DNA of 64,000 bases from the NCBI GenBank assembly GCA_026184775.1, contig JANCYW010000008.1, positions 186,001-250,000 of the forward strand, written 5' to 3'. Every line of letters begins with the position of its first letter. Positions within the stretch are counted from its first letter, which is position 1. The notes beneath the pieces were generated by a model that made no database searches, was not told where the DNA came from, and saw only the letters and a list, made by a program, of their open reading frames with translations. Positions 33,111 through 42,436 of the stretch are shown piece by piece. The translations under genes were made by a program, and so were the position numbers. This stretch comes from Cyanidium caldarium. Lineage: Eukaryota > Rhodophyta > Bangiophyceae > Cyanidiales > Cyanidiaceae.

Positions 33111-34769
33111 ATGCTCACAGCGCCGAATAACAGAATTGACGTCGAGGCGGCTGCAGCGGCCCCTACGACATCACCGGACGCGCAGCTTGCCGCGGAACCG
33201 GCAGAGCCAGTATCCGTGGCTGCGGATACTGTTGCTGCACCGTCCGCCGCCAAGACCGATGACGAAGAGGCCGTGGGCCGCACGCTGGCCACCGAAACGG
33301 AGTGCGCTGAGGTGTTTGCCATGGATGGTGCTGACAAAGGCGCCGAGGAGCATCCGACAATGTCGACAGCCGCGGAGGGCGACACCCCGGCCGTGGCAGT
33401 CGACCCTGGCGCTGAGCACCCGTCTCCGCCGCTGGATGCGCGATTCACTCCCAAACGCTGCCGATGCGGCACTGCCCACATACCACCAGCTGGTCTGGAG
33501 GTGCACTTGTATGTTGACGGTTTTTCCTTTGCCAAGACGGGCGCGCCGCGGTATCCGTACGATCGAGATGCCCGCAACGCCCTGCTGTGTCTGGATCAGG
33601 GCATCTTGCCGGTGGCGGACGAGTTGCCAGTGCCGATGACACGCGAGTTTGCCGCCGCCGGCGGCGGCCTGCCGGTCAAGTTGTACAATCACGTGGAGAA
33701 CCCCGAGCAAGTTTACGAGGTGCAGCTGCGCCCAGACAACCTCGCCCTATGCGTCGATCTGCTGGAGATGCCACAGCTTGCGGCCAACAAGAATTCGTCG
33801 TTGCTGGCGCGCACCGAGTCGCTCATCCTGCGGATACTGCATCGCCAGCTGGAGTTGGCACCGCGGTGCACACCGTCGGCGCTGCGGTCGCATTTGCGCG
33901 GATCGGCGGTGCTCAACTTTGCGCTGGAGCCGCCGCCACCGCCACCACAAGCACTGCGATTGCGGCGGCGCCGGGCATCGGCGCAACCGGTGCCGCCATC
34001 GATGGGCGCACGGCGGCCGCGGCCGCCGCCGCCATTATCGCGTCGAGCACGCCGTCCATCACTGAACACGCAGGCGTTGGTGCTGATCGCCAGCGGCGAG
34101 CATCAGCAGACGCGTCGACGTGAGCACGGCGGCGCTGATCTCAACGCCGCGGCGCTGGTGTCATCGCGCGGTGACCACGAACCGGCGCGGCTGCGACCGG
34201 TGCTGAACACCGCACAGCTGGGCAACAAACCACGACTGCTGCGGCAGATGCGGTTCACCGCCCAACGCGTGCACCCGGTGATTGTGCAATCGGCACCACA
34301 CGATACCCCCGCCGCCGATGCGGCCACGAGTACCAGCGCTCTCGGCGTTGCCGGGCGGCCGCGCCCCTCGAGCACGCACGTTCCACCGGTGGGCACCGCC
34401 CAGCTGCGCGAGATCAAAGCGGTGTGTCGCCTGGAGATTATCAGCACGCCGCATCGCGGATGCGAGGGCGTCATACGCCGCGCGCTGGAGCGGCAGCGGG
34501 ACACCGACGTGGTGCGCATCGAGCTCGGCTCCGAGCAGAACGCGCACCGCTTCGCCACCCAGTTTCGACGCCTGATGCGCGGCGAGGGATACACTTGCGA
34601 GGAGGACGTCTTGGTGCCGCTCACCGGCGCCGCAGACACGTTACGACGGGTGCCGTCGGCCTCCACCGTAGCCAGCGGCGGCAATCACGGTGACGCCAAC
34701 AATAGCAGCACGCCGCACCCTCTCCCCGCAGACGCCGCGTCGCGTGGCCCCGGGCGCACCGCCAATTAA
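33111..34769 (+). CDS. SPT20-like SAGA subunit
   Basis: The protein is 552 aa from the ATG at 33111; an in-frame ATG at 32745 would give 674 aa. Residues ~130-265 resemble the SPT20 domain: LEVHLYVDGFSF, the FPYD-like YPYDRDARNALLCLDQGILPV, then VKLYNH, YEVQLRPDNLALCVDLLEMPQ and ESLILRILHRQLELAP. SPT20 is a core scaffold of the SAGA histone acetyltransferase complex. Then comes a Pro/Arg-rich segment, and a C-terminal block (LNTAQLGNKPRLLRQMRF, then CRLEIIST...) ends in a low-complexity tail. The N-terminal ~120 residues are Ala/Glu/Asp-rich and unconserved. The assignment rests on a pattern match by eye; other members of SAGA are not in the window apart from the NuA4-type EAF6. Confidence 0.6.
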   Translation: MLTAPNNRIDVEAAAAAPTTSPDAQLAAEPAEPVSVAADTVAAPSAAKTDDEEAVGRTLATETECAEVFAMDGADKGAEEHPTMSTAAEGDTPAVAVDPGAEHPSPPLDARFTPKRCRCGTAHIPPAGLEVHLYVDGFSFAKTGAPRYPYDRDARNALLCLDQGILPVADELPVPMTREFAAAGGGLPVKLYNHVENPEQVYEVQLRPDNLALCVDLLEMPQLAANKNSSLLARTESLILRILHRQLELAPRCTPSALRSHLRGSAVLNFALEPPPPPPQALRLRRRRASAQPVPPSMGARRPRPPPPLSRRARRPSLNTQALVLIASGEHQQTRRREHGGADLNAAALVSSRGDHEPARLRPVLNTAQLGNKPRLLRQMRFTAQRVHPVIVQSAPHDTPAADAATSTSALGVAGRPRPSSTHVPPVGTAQLREIKAVCRLEIISTPHRGCEGVIRRALERQRDTDVVRIELGSEQNAHRFATQFRRLMRGEGYTCEEDVLVPLTGAADTLRRVPSASTVASGGNHGDANNSSTPHPLPADAASRGPGRTAN

Positions 34770-34793
34770 ACACCCCCGCATCGAGCGCCCGCC

Positions 34794-35910
34794 CTAACGC
34801 AAGGCCATCGCCCCGGCGGCTTGTCGTGCCACCTCGCGCATGGCCTCGTCGATGTACGGCAGGCGGAACTCGAACCCGCTAGCCAGCGTCCGCTTCGGTA
34901 ACACCCGCTGTCCTTTCAGCACCAGCAGCGCCGCCTCGCCCAGGAGCGCCTCGACGGCAAATGCGGGCACCGGCAGCCAGCTGGGCCGACCGAGCGCCCG
35001 CCCCAGCGCATCGCAAAACTCGCGGAAGCGCACCTGGATGGGGCGAGGTGGCGTTGTACACGCCCGCAAACGACGTGTTACCGAGTTCGGTGCAGATCAG
35101 CTGCACCACGTCTTCCAGATGGATCCAAGACACCCACTGCTGGCCGGTGCCCACCGGACCGCCCACGAATAGGTTGTACAGCGGGATGAGGCGATGGAGC
35201 GCCCCACCGCCCGGTCCCAGCACAATGCCGAACCGGTTGATGACGGTGCGCACGCCGGCGCCCTCGGCGGCGCGCTCCCACTCCGTGGCCACCTGCGACA
35301 GGAAATCGTGGCCGCCCGGCGGCGATGACTCGTCAAACTCGGCCACCTCCGACGTGCCGTAATAGCCGACCGCCGACGTAGACACCAACACTGCCGGTTT
35401 CTTGTTGGCAGCCTGTATCGCCCGCACCAGCTTGTGGGTGCCGTGCGTCCGGCTGCGCAGCAGCTGCTCCTTGCGTTGCGGGGTCCAGCGGCCGGTGGCC
35501 AGCGGCTCGCCAGCCAGGTTGACCACCGCGTCGCTGCGACCCATCAGCTGCACCAGTTGCGGTTCAGGTGCCGTCGACGCCGACGCCGCATCGAACAACA
35601 GCGTGTCCACCTGCCGACCGAAGAGGCGCATCGCCCGCTCCGGACGCCGCGTCAACAGCGTCACCCGGTTGCCGTCGTCGACCAGGCGGCGCACCAGACG
35701 GCGACCTACAAACCCAGTGCCACCAGTCACACTCACCTGCTTCCCGCCAGAAGAGAAGAACACACTGGCCACCAGCGCCGTGCGTCGCGTGCCCAACCGC
35801 GAGGTAGCCGAGGCGGTGGGGCGCGCGCGCAGCGACGAGCCGCCCAGAAACACACTCGATTGGCCACCTGCCAGCGGCAGTGCACCCCACGCGAAAGCAG
35901 ACAGCAGCAT
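34794..35910 (-). CDS. SDR39U1-type epimerase, plastid, with a frameshift
   Basis: An NAD-dependent epimerase of the TIGR01777/SDR39U1 family. The first frame (from ATG 35910) has an Ala/Ser/Gly leader with an early Phe, likely a plastid transit peptide, then TGGTGFVGRRLV, AVVNLAGEP, STSAVGYYG and VSWIHLEDVV, and runs to GVYNAT near 35045. The conserved C-terminal part (REFCDALGRALGRPSWLPVP, LLGEAALLVLKGQRVLP, GFEFRLPYIDEAM) continues in another frame and ends at TAG 34794. The break falls at the CCCC/ATCC run around 35036-35043. Both parts are well conserved, so either the read has an indel, or the gene is freshly broken, or a tiny length change is tolerated by unknown means. Loss of this protein is not expected to be lethal from what is known of the family. 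Confidence 0.82.
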
Positions 35911-36118
35911 ATGTTATGTTCAAGAGTCAACGTTGTGCAGTGGTGTACTTTCAAGGCGACAGCTTGCACACTCCCGCCGAAGTTGTCCGGCGCAAGCGAC
36001 CTGCGTCGAGCGTGTTCTCGCGCACCGTCGCCTGCATCTCCTCCTCCCGTCGCCGAGTCGGCGGCCGACCGGGAGATCCGTGTCGATAGAGCCGGCGGGC
36101 GCGCTGCAGGGATGCCGT

Positions 36119-37438
36119 ATGTTCTGCAGGTGGGGCGGCGAACGGACTGCCAGCAAGGCGCCGACTCATGCTAGGAGGAATCGAATCCTTTATCGGTGGA
36201 AGCGGGTTAGAGGGGTGTGTGGGAGTTCGGCTTGCAGGGCGCAGTACGATCTGGTGGCGTGGGGCGGCGTGGTGGTGGATCTGACGGTGCGCGTCGATCG
36301 CTTTCCGATATCGCCGTTCGCGTATCAACGCAGTCGTGAGCGAGATACGTCCGTAGGTGGGACGTGCAACGCGGCCATCGTGGCGTCGAGGCTGGGCATG
36401 CGGGCGGCGGTGTTGGACTATACCGGGGCGGCTGCGCAGGACGGCTGGGCCGGGTGGGTGAGGGGCGCGCTGGCGGCCGAGGGAGTGGACGCGGGCGGTT
36501 TGCTGCCGCCCGAGGGAGACGGACGCCAGTCGTCCGCAGGGAAGACGGTCCTAGGGCATTACGGCCGCACCAAGATGTGTCTGGTGCTGGTCAATGGTGA
36601 TGGCCAGCACACCTACATCGCCGACAGCGAGTGCCCGCTGATCGCCGAGTACAGCCGCGAGGCGCAGCTGCCGGAGCAGTGGCGAGCGGCGCTGACCGGT
36701 GCCCGAGTGGTACTGCTGGACGGATACGGTCTGGATGGTTGTGATGCCGCGGTCGTGACGGCGGCATTGCGGCGATGTGATGGCGTGATCGCTTTCGATC
36801 CGCAGCACTCGGCGCATTTAACGGAACCGACGCCGCTGGCGCGAGCCACGCTGGCCTTTTTCCGCCACCTCGTCAGCCTGTCCGCCTTTGTGTTTGCCAC
36901 CCACGATGAGGCGCTGGTGCTCACCGGGGCGACCGCCGCCGCGACGGACACCTCTCCCGAGGCGTGTGCGCGGGCGTTGTTGGCGTTGCAAGAGCCGCGC
37001 GCGGCATCGCGGGGCACACCGTGCGCCGCCGTGCTCAAACTCGGGGCGGCCGGATGTCTGGTGGCCAGCCGTACGGCACCGAACGACGACACGGGCGGAG
37101 GGCGACGATCCGCAATGGCACCCAGTGACGCATCGTTGCACCGGGCATCCTGCACGACACCGGTGCAAGTGTTCCGCGTGCCTGCGTTTCGGCCGCAATC
37201 GCCCGTGCAAGACACGGTAGGCGCTGGCGACGCCTTCGCGGCCACCTTTTTATCGCTATGGATGCGGGGCGCGTCGGTGCCGTTGGCGGCCACGGCTGGT
37301 TGCGCCGCCGGCTGTGCGGCGGTGCAGCGCATCGGCGCCGGCCGCGCTCTGCCCTATCGCGCCGACACGCTGGCCATTCTCCGTCAGCAGGCCTCCGTGG
37401 ACGTCGCCGGGCAAGTGGAGCAGTTGCTGACGCGGTAA
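36119..37438 (+). CDS. PfkB-family sugar/nucleoside kinase
   Basis: The 439-aa protein has the N-terminal PfkB strand DLVAWGGVVVDLT, signature 1 region GGTCNAAIVASRLG (substrate binding) and signature 2 DTVGAGDAFAATF, where the second Asp is the catalytic base. Intermediate motifs LLDGYGLDG and VFATHDEA agree with ribokinase/fructokinase folds. The substrate cannot be told; it is not a clear ribokinase or adenosine kinase. Residues 1-40 precede the fold and might be a leader. The start at 36119 is the only ATG before the fold, 208 bp from the divergent SDR39U1 start. Confidence 0.87.
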   Translation: MFCRWGGERTASKAPTHARRNRILYRWKRVRGVCGSSACRAQYDLVAWGGVVVDLTVRVDRFPISPFAYQRSRERDTSVGGTCNAAIVASRLGMRAAVLDYTGAAAQDGWAGWVRGALAAEGVDAGGLLPPEGDGRQSSAGKTVLGHYGRTKMCLVLVNGDGQHTYIADSECPLIAEYSREAQLPEQWRAALTGARVVLLDGYGLDGCDAAVVTAALRRCDGVIAFDPQHSAHLTEPTPLARATLAFFRHLVSLSAFVFATHDEALVLTGATAAATDTSPEACARALLALQEPRAASRGTPCAAVLKLGAAGCLVASRTAPNDDTGGGRRSAMAPSDASLHRASCTTPVQVFRVPAFRPQSPVQDTVGAGDAFAATFLSLWMRGASVPLAATAGCAAGCAAVQRIGAGRALPYRADTLAILRQQASVDVAGQVEQLLTR

Positions 37439-37497
37439 CACCAACGCTGACGACAGCGGTGACCCTGCGAGCCGACGCCATATGCTGTGCACCGGCC

Positions 37498-38643
37498 TCA
37501 CCTCCCCATTCCTGCCTCTTGCGTCTGCGCCGCTCCCCGGCGCTGCCGCAGCATCGACTGGATGTAAAACTCACCCGCCCGATACGACGAGCGCACCAAC
37601 GGACCCGACGCTACGTACAGAAACCCCATGCGTTCGCCCTCGCGCCGCCACTCTTCAAACTCCTCCGGATGCACCCACTCCTCCACTTTCAGATGCCGCT
37701 TGGTCGGTCGCAGATACTGTCCCAGCGTCAGCACCTCCACCCCGGCGTCCAGCAGGTCTTGCATGGTCTGGTGGATTTCGGCGCGGTGCTCGCCCACGCC
37801 CAGCATCACGCTCGACTTGGTGAGCAGGTCGTACTCGCGACCGCAACCGCGCTTGGCGTGCTCCAGCACCCGCAGGCTCTGGGCGTATCCGGCGCGCCGG
37901 TCACGCACCACCCGCTGCAGCCGCTGCACCGTTTCCACGTTGTGCGCGAACACATCCACGCCCGAGGCCACCACTTGCCGCACGCCGTCCAGGTCGCCGC
38001 CAAAGTCGGGCGTGAGCGTCTCCACCAGCAGCTCCGGCTGCTTGCGCTTCAACGCCAACACCGTCTCCGCAAAGTGTCGCGCGCCACCGTCCGGCAGGTC
38101 GTCGCGGTCCACGCTGGTGAGCACCACGTAGTGCAGACCCCACTGGGCGATGGCGTCGCTCACGTGCGCCGGCTCGTTCACGTCCAGCGGCGGCGGCGTG
38201 CGCGACGTCTTGATGTGGCAAAAGCGACAACCGCGCGTACAAGTGTCCCCCATAAGCATAATGGTGGCGGTGCCGCCGCCCCAGCACTCGCCGATGTTCG
38301 GACACTTGGCCTCCTCGCACACGGTGTGCAAATTCAGGCCGCGCAGCGTCGTGCGCAGACGCTCGTAACTGGAGTAGGAGAAGTGGTCGCCGGCCGGTCG
38401 CACTTGCAGCCATGGCGGTTTTTGCACGTGTTGATACGCGTCCAGTCGTCGGGAGTCGGTGGGAGTGGCAAGGTCGGGTGGTGACGGCGCTGTCGCAGCG
38501 GCCGCCGCACCATTGCCGGACACCCCGGCCCGTCGATCCTCCAGCGCCAGACGCGCCCGCAGTTCCTCTAGACGCGGCCGCGTGGACGACACCTCCGTGC
38601 TCATTCGCCGAAGGAGTGTCCTCACGGGGAGGGTGGGAGTCAT
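37498..38643 (-). CDS. LIP1: Lipoyl synthase
   Basis: A 381-aa radical-SAM enzyme that inserts two sulfurs into octanoyl-lipoyl domains. The auxiliary cluster motif C-X4-C-X5-C ([12 protein letters not shown], about residues 106-117) and the SAM cluster C-X3-C-X2-C (CTRGCRFC, about 132-139) are intact. [19 protein letters not shown] and the C-terminal RSSYRAGEF (cluster-ligating Ser) are also present. It would act on pyruvate and 2-oxoglutarate dehydrogenase or the glycine cleavage system. The ~70-residue Arg/Ser/Ala-rich leader suggests organelle import; mitochondrial versus plastid cannot be decided by eye. Confidence 0.94.
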   Translation of the reverse strand: MTPTLPVRTLLRRMSTEVSSTRPRLEELRARLALEDRRAGVSGNGAAAAATAPSPPDLATPTDSRRLDAYQHVQKPPWLQVRPAGDHFSYSSYERLRTTLRGLNLHTVCEEAKCPNIGECWGGGTATIMLMGDTCTRGCRFCHIKTSRTPPPLDVNEPAHVSDAIAQWGLHYVVLTSVDRDDLPDGGARHFAETVLALKRKQPELLVETLTPDFGGDLDGVRQVVASGVDVFAHNVETVQRLQRVVRDRRAGYAQSLRVLEHAKRGCGREYDLLTKSSVMLGVGEHRAEIHQTMQDLLDAGVEVLTLGQYLRPTKRHLKVEEWVHPEEFEEWRREGERMGFLYVASGPLVRSSYRAGEFYIQSMLRQRRGAAQTQEAGMGR

Positions 38644-38969
38644 TTGAAGTGAGTGAAGCGGCCAGACGCTGTGCTCACCGCATCAGACCGAGGAGCACCG
38701 CCACGGTCGTGCGGGAGTGCGCGAGGACGGCCACGCGCTCGGTGTGGAATCGATCGATCGATCGATCGATCGATCGGTCGGTCGGTCGACGGGTTGGGAT
38801 GCGAGAGATCGACGACGATGTGCAAAGTTTACAGAGCACGCCAGTGCTCTACCAGAGTGCACTGGGTTCAGGCACGACAGACATCCTCTCCAAAGTGGAC
38901 CGGCCACCGCGAGTCGATTTCTCTGGCGCACCTCACGGCTGCCCTCTTCCGACCGACCCATCCACCGGC
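38644..38969. other. Intergenic spacer, lipoyl synthase / TBC
   Basis: Apart from the tetranucleotide repeat, nothing was recognised in this 326-bp spacer, which separates two minus-strand genes. Confidence 0.4.
38749..38788. repeat. (ATCG)n then (GTCG)n simple repeat
   Basis: About seven ATCG units are followed without a gap by four GTCG units, a repeat that appears to have changed unit by a single substitution. It lies in the 326-bp spacer between the lipoyl synthase start and the TBC protein stop, likely in the lipoyl synthase promoter region. Confidence 0.9.
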
Positions 38970-40586
38970 TCAGCGGTGGGTACTCGGCCATGGCGCGTCG
39001 AGGTCGTGCGGGTCCGCGCGATCGTCCTCCCCGCCCTCTTCCATGTCGCCGGCCACATCGGCGTGTACCGTCGTGGGCGCGGCGCTGACCAGCGTCATAC
39101 ACGAGTCGAAGAGCTCGTAGAAACGCCGCGGCGAGAAGCGCACCGCCCGCACCGCCTTCATCAGCGCCTCCTCGGTGACCACCGCCGGCAGGTGCGACAA
39201 CATGTAGGCGCAGTCTTCGAACGAGCCCGCCAACAGACGCGGCTCCAGCACCCGCAGAATGCCGATGGCGGCGCGGAAGATGAACGGATCGCCGAACCAG
39301 AAGAAACAGTCCCATATTCGCAGTGCGGTATCGATGGGCAGCACACGGCAGTAGAGCGTCATGATCCAGCCGATGAGGTACATGTCCGGTTCGATGCCGA
39401 TGGTGTGAAAGTGCGTCGCCAGCGTGGGCATCTCGTGCACCAGCAGGCGTTTCTGCAGCAAGAGGTAGGCGCGCACGTCCGGCGTCTGCATCTTGTAAAA
39501 CGCCGAGAGGCAGTGCGAGCGCGCCAACATGTTCACAAAGCAGGCAAACGCGTGCGATGCATCTAGGTACAACAGCAGCACCGCCGCCAGGTAGGACATG
39601 CCCTGCGAGTAACCAAACTCGGGTCGGAAATGGGCGTACGCCTCCAGCAGCTGGCGCAGCTGCTCTTGGAACGGCGAGTCGGCGGCGTGGAAAAAGCCCA
39701 GCTCCGGAAACGTGCGCGGCAAGTCCAACACAATCGCCTTCTGGGACGCGGGGCACGCGCCCACCGCCGTGCCGTTCAGTGCGCGCGTGAACACCTCCTC
39801 GGCCTGGCCGCCGGCGCCGCCCAGGTCGCCGTCGGCAGCGCTGAGCGTCTCGGTCTCGCGCTGCAGCTCCCGGCGCGACTCGCGCGCCTCCTCACACAAC
39901 ACGTCGTACAGGCCCGGGGCGATGTGCAGTTCGTTGCCGATGAGCAGCGGCCACACGTGGCCGCGCACTTTGGACGGCACCCCGGCCAGCAACAGCTCGC
40001 GCGTGCGTTTGGAGTTGGCTTTGCGCTCCCAGTGGGGCAGGATTTCCTCGCTCCACTCGCGCGCCCGGCGCGCTTGCGCCTCTTCACGCAGGCAGTCGCT
40101 GTCGGACGCTGAGCGGCGGACGAGGCGGGCCGGCATCGGCGACGAGCAGGAGCGACGCTCCGCCTCCACAAGGGTCGGTGCGGCCAGCGGTTCGACAGCA
40201 GCAGCAGCGGCTGTCGACTCGGTGTCGTTTTGTATGGATGATCGACTCCGCTCGACGTTCCGTGGTGCGTTGTCGCCGCCGCCGCCGCCCGAACTCGACG
40301 ACGACGACAGTTTCCGTCGCAGCTTGCGCCACAACGAACGCGCCCGCGACGATGACGACGTCGAGGCCACCGCCTTCGGCTCTGCCGTCATGCCTTCGAG
40401 TTCCCCACCAACAGCATGCTGCGGTGCCTTGTCTTCGGCAGCAGCGCGCCCCTCTAGCGGCACCTCCTCGATGCCGACGTCGTCGCTCGCCGGCCACCAT
40501 CGCACGTCCCAGGTGGCCGTGCTCCCCTTCCAACCGCGTCTGCGGCTGGCGTCCCCGGAACTGTCCACGTCACCCCTGCTGACCAT
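38970..40586 (-). CDS. TBC-domain Rab GTPase-activating protein
   Basis: A 538-aa protein with a TBC domain from about residue 190 to 500. The domain opens with RELLLAGVPSKVRGHVWPLLIGNEL. The arginine finger is in IVLDLPRTFPEL (about 288) and the glutamine finger in GYSQGMSY (about 325), so both catalytic residues needed for Rab-GTP hydrolysis are kept. CFFWFGDPFIFRAAIGIL and the HFHTIGIEPDMYLIGWIMTLY segment are typical. The layout is nearest to TBC1D10/12/14-like proteins; the Rab target is unknown. The N-terminal ~190 residues are Ser/Gly/Ala-rich with a polybasic patch. ATG 40586 is the first ATG in frame. Confidence 0.9.
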   Translation of the reverse strand: MVSRGDVDSSGDASRRRGWKGSTATWDVRWWPASDDVGIEEVPLEGRAAAEDKAPQHAVGGELEGMTAEPKAVASTSSSSRARSLWRKLRRKLSSSSSSGGGGGDNAPRNVERSRSSIQNDTESTAAAAAVEPLAAPTLVEAERRSCSSPMPARLVRRSASDSDCLREEAQARRAREWSEEILPHWERKANSKRTRELLLAGVPSKVRGHVWPLLIGNELHIAPGLYDVLCEEARESRRELQRETETLSAADGDLGGAGGQAEEVFTRALNGTAVGACPASQKAIVLDLPRTFPELGFFHAADSPFQEQLRQLLEAYAHFRPEFGYSQGMSYLAAVLLLYLDASHAFACFVNMLARSHCLSAFYKMQTPDVRAYLLLQKRLLVHEMPTLATHFHTIGIEPDMYLIGWIMTLYCRVLPIDTALRIWDCFFWFGDPFIFRAAIGILRVLEPRLLAGSFEDCAYMLSHLPAVVTEEALMKAVRAVRFSPRRFYELFDSCMTLVSAAPTTVHADVAGDMEEGGEDDRADPHDLDAPWPSTHR

Positions 40587-41050
40587 GTCTCCAAACAGAA
40601 TAACTCCTTTTAAGCGACGTTGGCCATCGTGCCGTGGCTTCACCCACGACGCTCCACCACGAGGTCGCCGGACACAAGGGCGCCACCGTGCGCCATGTCG
40701 ATCGATCGCCGCGGTGGATTTGAACCCGCCACGCGCGGTTTGGAGAGCGCCAAGAGCGCGAGAATGCGTGGTAGCGAGGACCACGGGGAGGAGGAATACG
40801 ATGGAGAGCAGAACCAGAGGCTGCGATCACGCAATAACACAGGACGCATGTCCGGTCATCTTGCTGGGGCGCTTTATGGCAGAGCGGGTGGCGCGATAGG
40901 TGCATCTGAGCCCCGACGAGCAGCGTGGCGGTCTGGGTCGGCGGCGGGCCGCTTCCGGCTTCGGATCCCAGGTTCAGGCGGCCGTCCGATTGGGTAAAAA
41001 TTCTTCTCGTGCAGCACGGTGTTGGCGCCGATGTGCATACACCTTCTCTC
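40587..41050. other. Intergenic spacer, TBC / ELO
   Basis: A 464-bp spacer between two minus-strand genes. On the minus strand a TTAAAAGG motif (40606-40613) lies about 20-27 bp before the TBC start and could be TATA-like. A tRNA B-box-like string (GGTTCAAATCC, around 40717-40727 minus strand) is present, but I could not fold a cloverleaf around it. Confidence 0.4.
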
Positions 41051-41866
41051 CTACTCCTTCAGGTGTTTGGGCGGCCTCTTGTAGGTGTCGATGTAGAACT
41101 TGACAAACAGCAACAGGTACGAGGCCAGAATGGCAATGCCGGTGTAAGCGCCGGTGGGGGTGCCATGACAAGCGCCAAAGCCGTACACCGTATGCACGCC
41201 GTACGCGTAGCTGCATGCTACCAGGTCGATCACAAATTGGGCGATCTGCAACTTGGTGAGGTGCTTTCGCCACCATGGTTTGATGCCCATCACGGCCACC
41301 CCGTAGTAATAATACATCAACACGTGCACACCTAGGTTGATGTAAATGACCACCCACTGCACCGTCGAGTGCTCTACCTGCTGTGACCAGCACAGCAGCA
41401 GGGTGGCCGCGTGGTGATACGAATGCAGAAAGATGATGCGGCGCTTGCGAACGGCCAGGAAGAGCGTGTCTAACAGCTCCACGTACTTGAACAGGTAGTT
41501 GATCCAGTACATAAACTGCAGGCGGCCGTCGTCGTGCATGGCCGCCGAGCAGACCAAGTCGCGCACCGAGAACACCAGCCACCGCTCCAGCAGCACCGCG
41601 CTCATGGCAGTGAACAGCACGGCCGAACCAGCACTCATCAACAGATTGTAGACGAACATGATGTAGTTCAGCCTGGGTGCCTGCCGCTTGCGCATGATCG
41701 CCTGGACGATGCGCTGCATGGCGTAGTACAACAAGCACGTACCCACCGGGATGTACCACGTAGAGAGTGCCGTCGCTCCGTACCGGAAGCGGAACGAGCG
41801 CAGGCCATCCAGGCTTCCCTGCTGCAGCGCCTGCTGGGCAGCAACTCGGACCGAGTGCGTCACCAT
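41051..41866 (-). CDS. ELO-family very-long-chain fatty acid elongase
   Basis: A 271-aa polytopic membrane protein with the ELO signatures in order: KYVELLDT (K-X2-E-X2-D-T), the histidine box HSYHH (about residue 150), YINLGVHVLMYYYYG and TKLQIAQF (T-X2-Q-X2-Q). It would catalyse the condensing step of ER fatty acid elongation with malonyl-CoA. The first residue of the box region (HSYHH after IFLH) resembles elongases of the saturated/monounsaturated or PUFA type; chain specificity is open. ATG 41866 is the first ATG; the frame upstream to 42028 has only a TTG. Confidence 0.92.
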   Translation of the reverse strand: MVTHSVRVAAQQALQQGSLDGLRSFRFRYGATALSTWYIPVGTCLLYYAMQRIVQAIMRKRQAPRLNYIMFVYNLLMSAGSAVLFTAMSAVLLERWLVFSVRDLVCSAAMHDDGRLQFMYWINYLFKYVELLDTLFLAVRKRRIIFLHSYHHAATLLLCWSQQVEHSTVQWVVIYINLGVHVLMYYYYGVAVMGIKPWWRKHLTKLQIAQFVIDLVACSYAYGVHTVYGFGACHGTPTGAYTGIAILASYLLLFVKFYIDTYKRPPKHLKE

Positions 41867-42436
41867 AACAAACGTGCGCGGGTGTGCGGTTGAGGACGCG
41901 GCGACAGGCGCGCTCCAGCGGCAGCCGCCAACCGCCGGCGAGGACACGGTCCCGCGCCACACGTCGCGGGGGTTCGATTGGCCGCCGAGCGCCGAGAGCG
42001 CGTTTCGAATCGGGAGCGTGGTCTCCAAGGAGAAAAAAGCGGGGAGAGCGGATCGATGACAAGGAAATGACCGTCAAGAGAAGGTGGGGAGGGACGAGGA
42101 GCAAGTGCGGATCAAGATGATGGAGCGTCGGTGGGGGAGGTTCTTTTTGAATGAGCACCTGAGCCTATCATCTGTCATTAGACTCTACTGTTCACGACGG
42201 CATATTCGTATCCCCTGGTTGGTCGATATCCTCCGGACGCGCGCGTCCAGCGAGACCCGTTTGCCGTGACGACCCGGCAGGCCGTCGTACTCGCGTCCTC
42301 CGTGCCGATTTCAAATTTCCGCGTTTCGTGCTTCCCCGCGCCGCCTGTTGGGCCGCTCTTGCCGCACCACCCGGATGCGCTGACCTGTTCAGAACGAAAT
42401 CCGTCTTCCCCGGAAACCGCTGCCGCATCACAAGCG
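41867..42436. promoter_or_regulatory. Divergent spacer, ELO / FHA-SAP protein
   Basis: A 570-bp region between two oppositely directed start codons. It includes a comparatively AT-rich patch at about 42130-42220 (TGAATGAGCACCTGAGCC, ATCATCTGTCATTAGAC). No gene was recognised. Confidence 0.4.

Noticed and set aside
34862-34890. Good T-arm-like sequence on the minus strand (GCGGGTTCGAGTTCCGC)
   Set aside because: It lies inside the conserved SGFEFRLP segment of the SDR39U1 protein and has no further tRNA arms.
36165-36185. GGATTCGATTCC on the minus strand, resembling a tRNA T-loop
   Set aside because: The base next to the loop cannot close the stem, and the site lies in the N-terminal coding part of the PfkB kinase.
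40690-40790. tRNA-like B-box GGTTCAAATCC on the minus strand, with CCGTGGT/ACCGCGG able to pair as an acceptor-like stem
   Set aside because: The T-stem that should flank the loop has two mismatches, no anticodon stem-loop with U33 and a purine at 37 could be formed, and no T-run follows. A search for permuted or intron-bearing forms by eye also failed; tRNAscan-SE and a permuted-tRNA search would decide.
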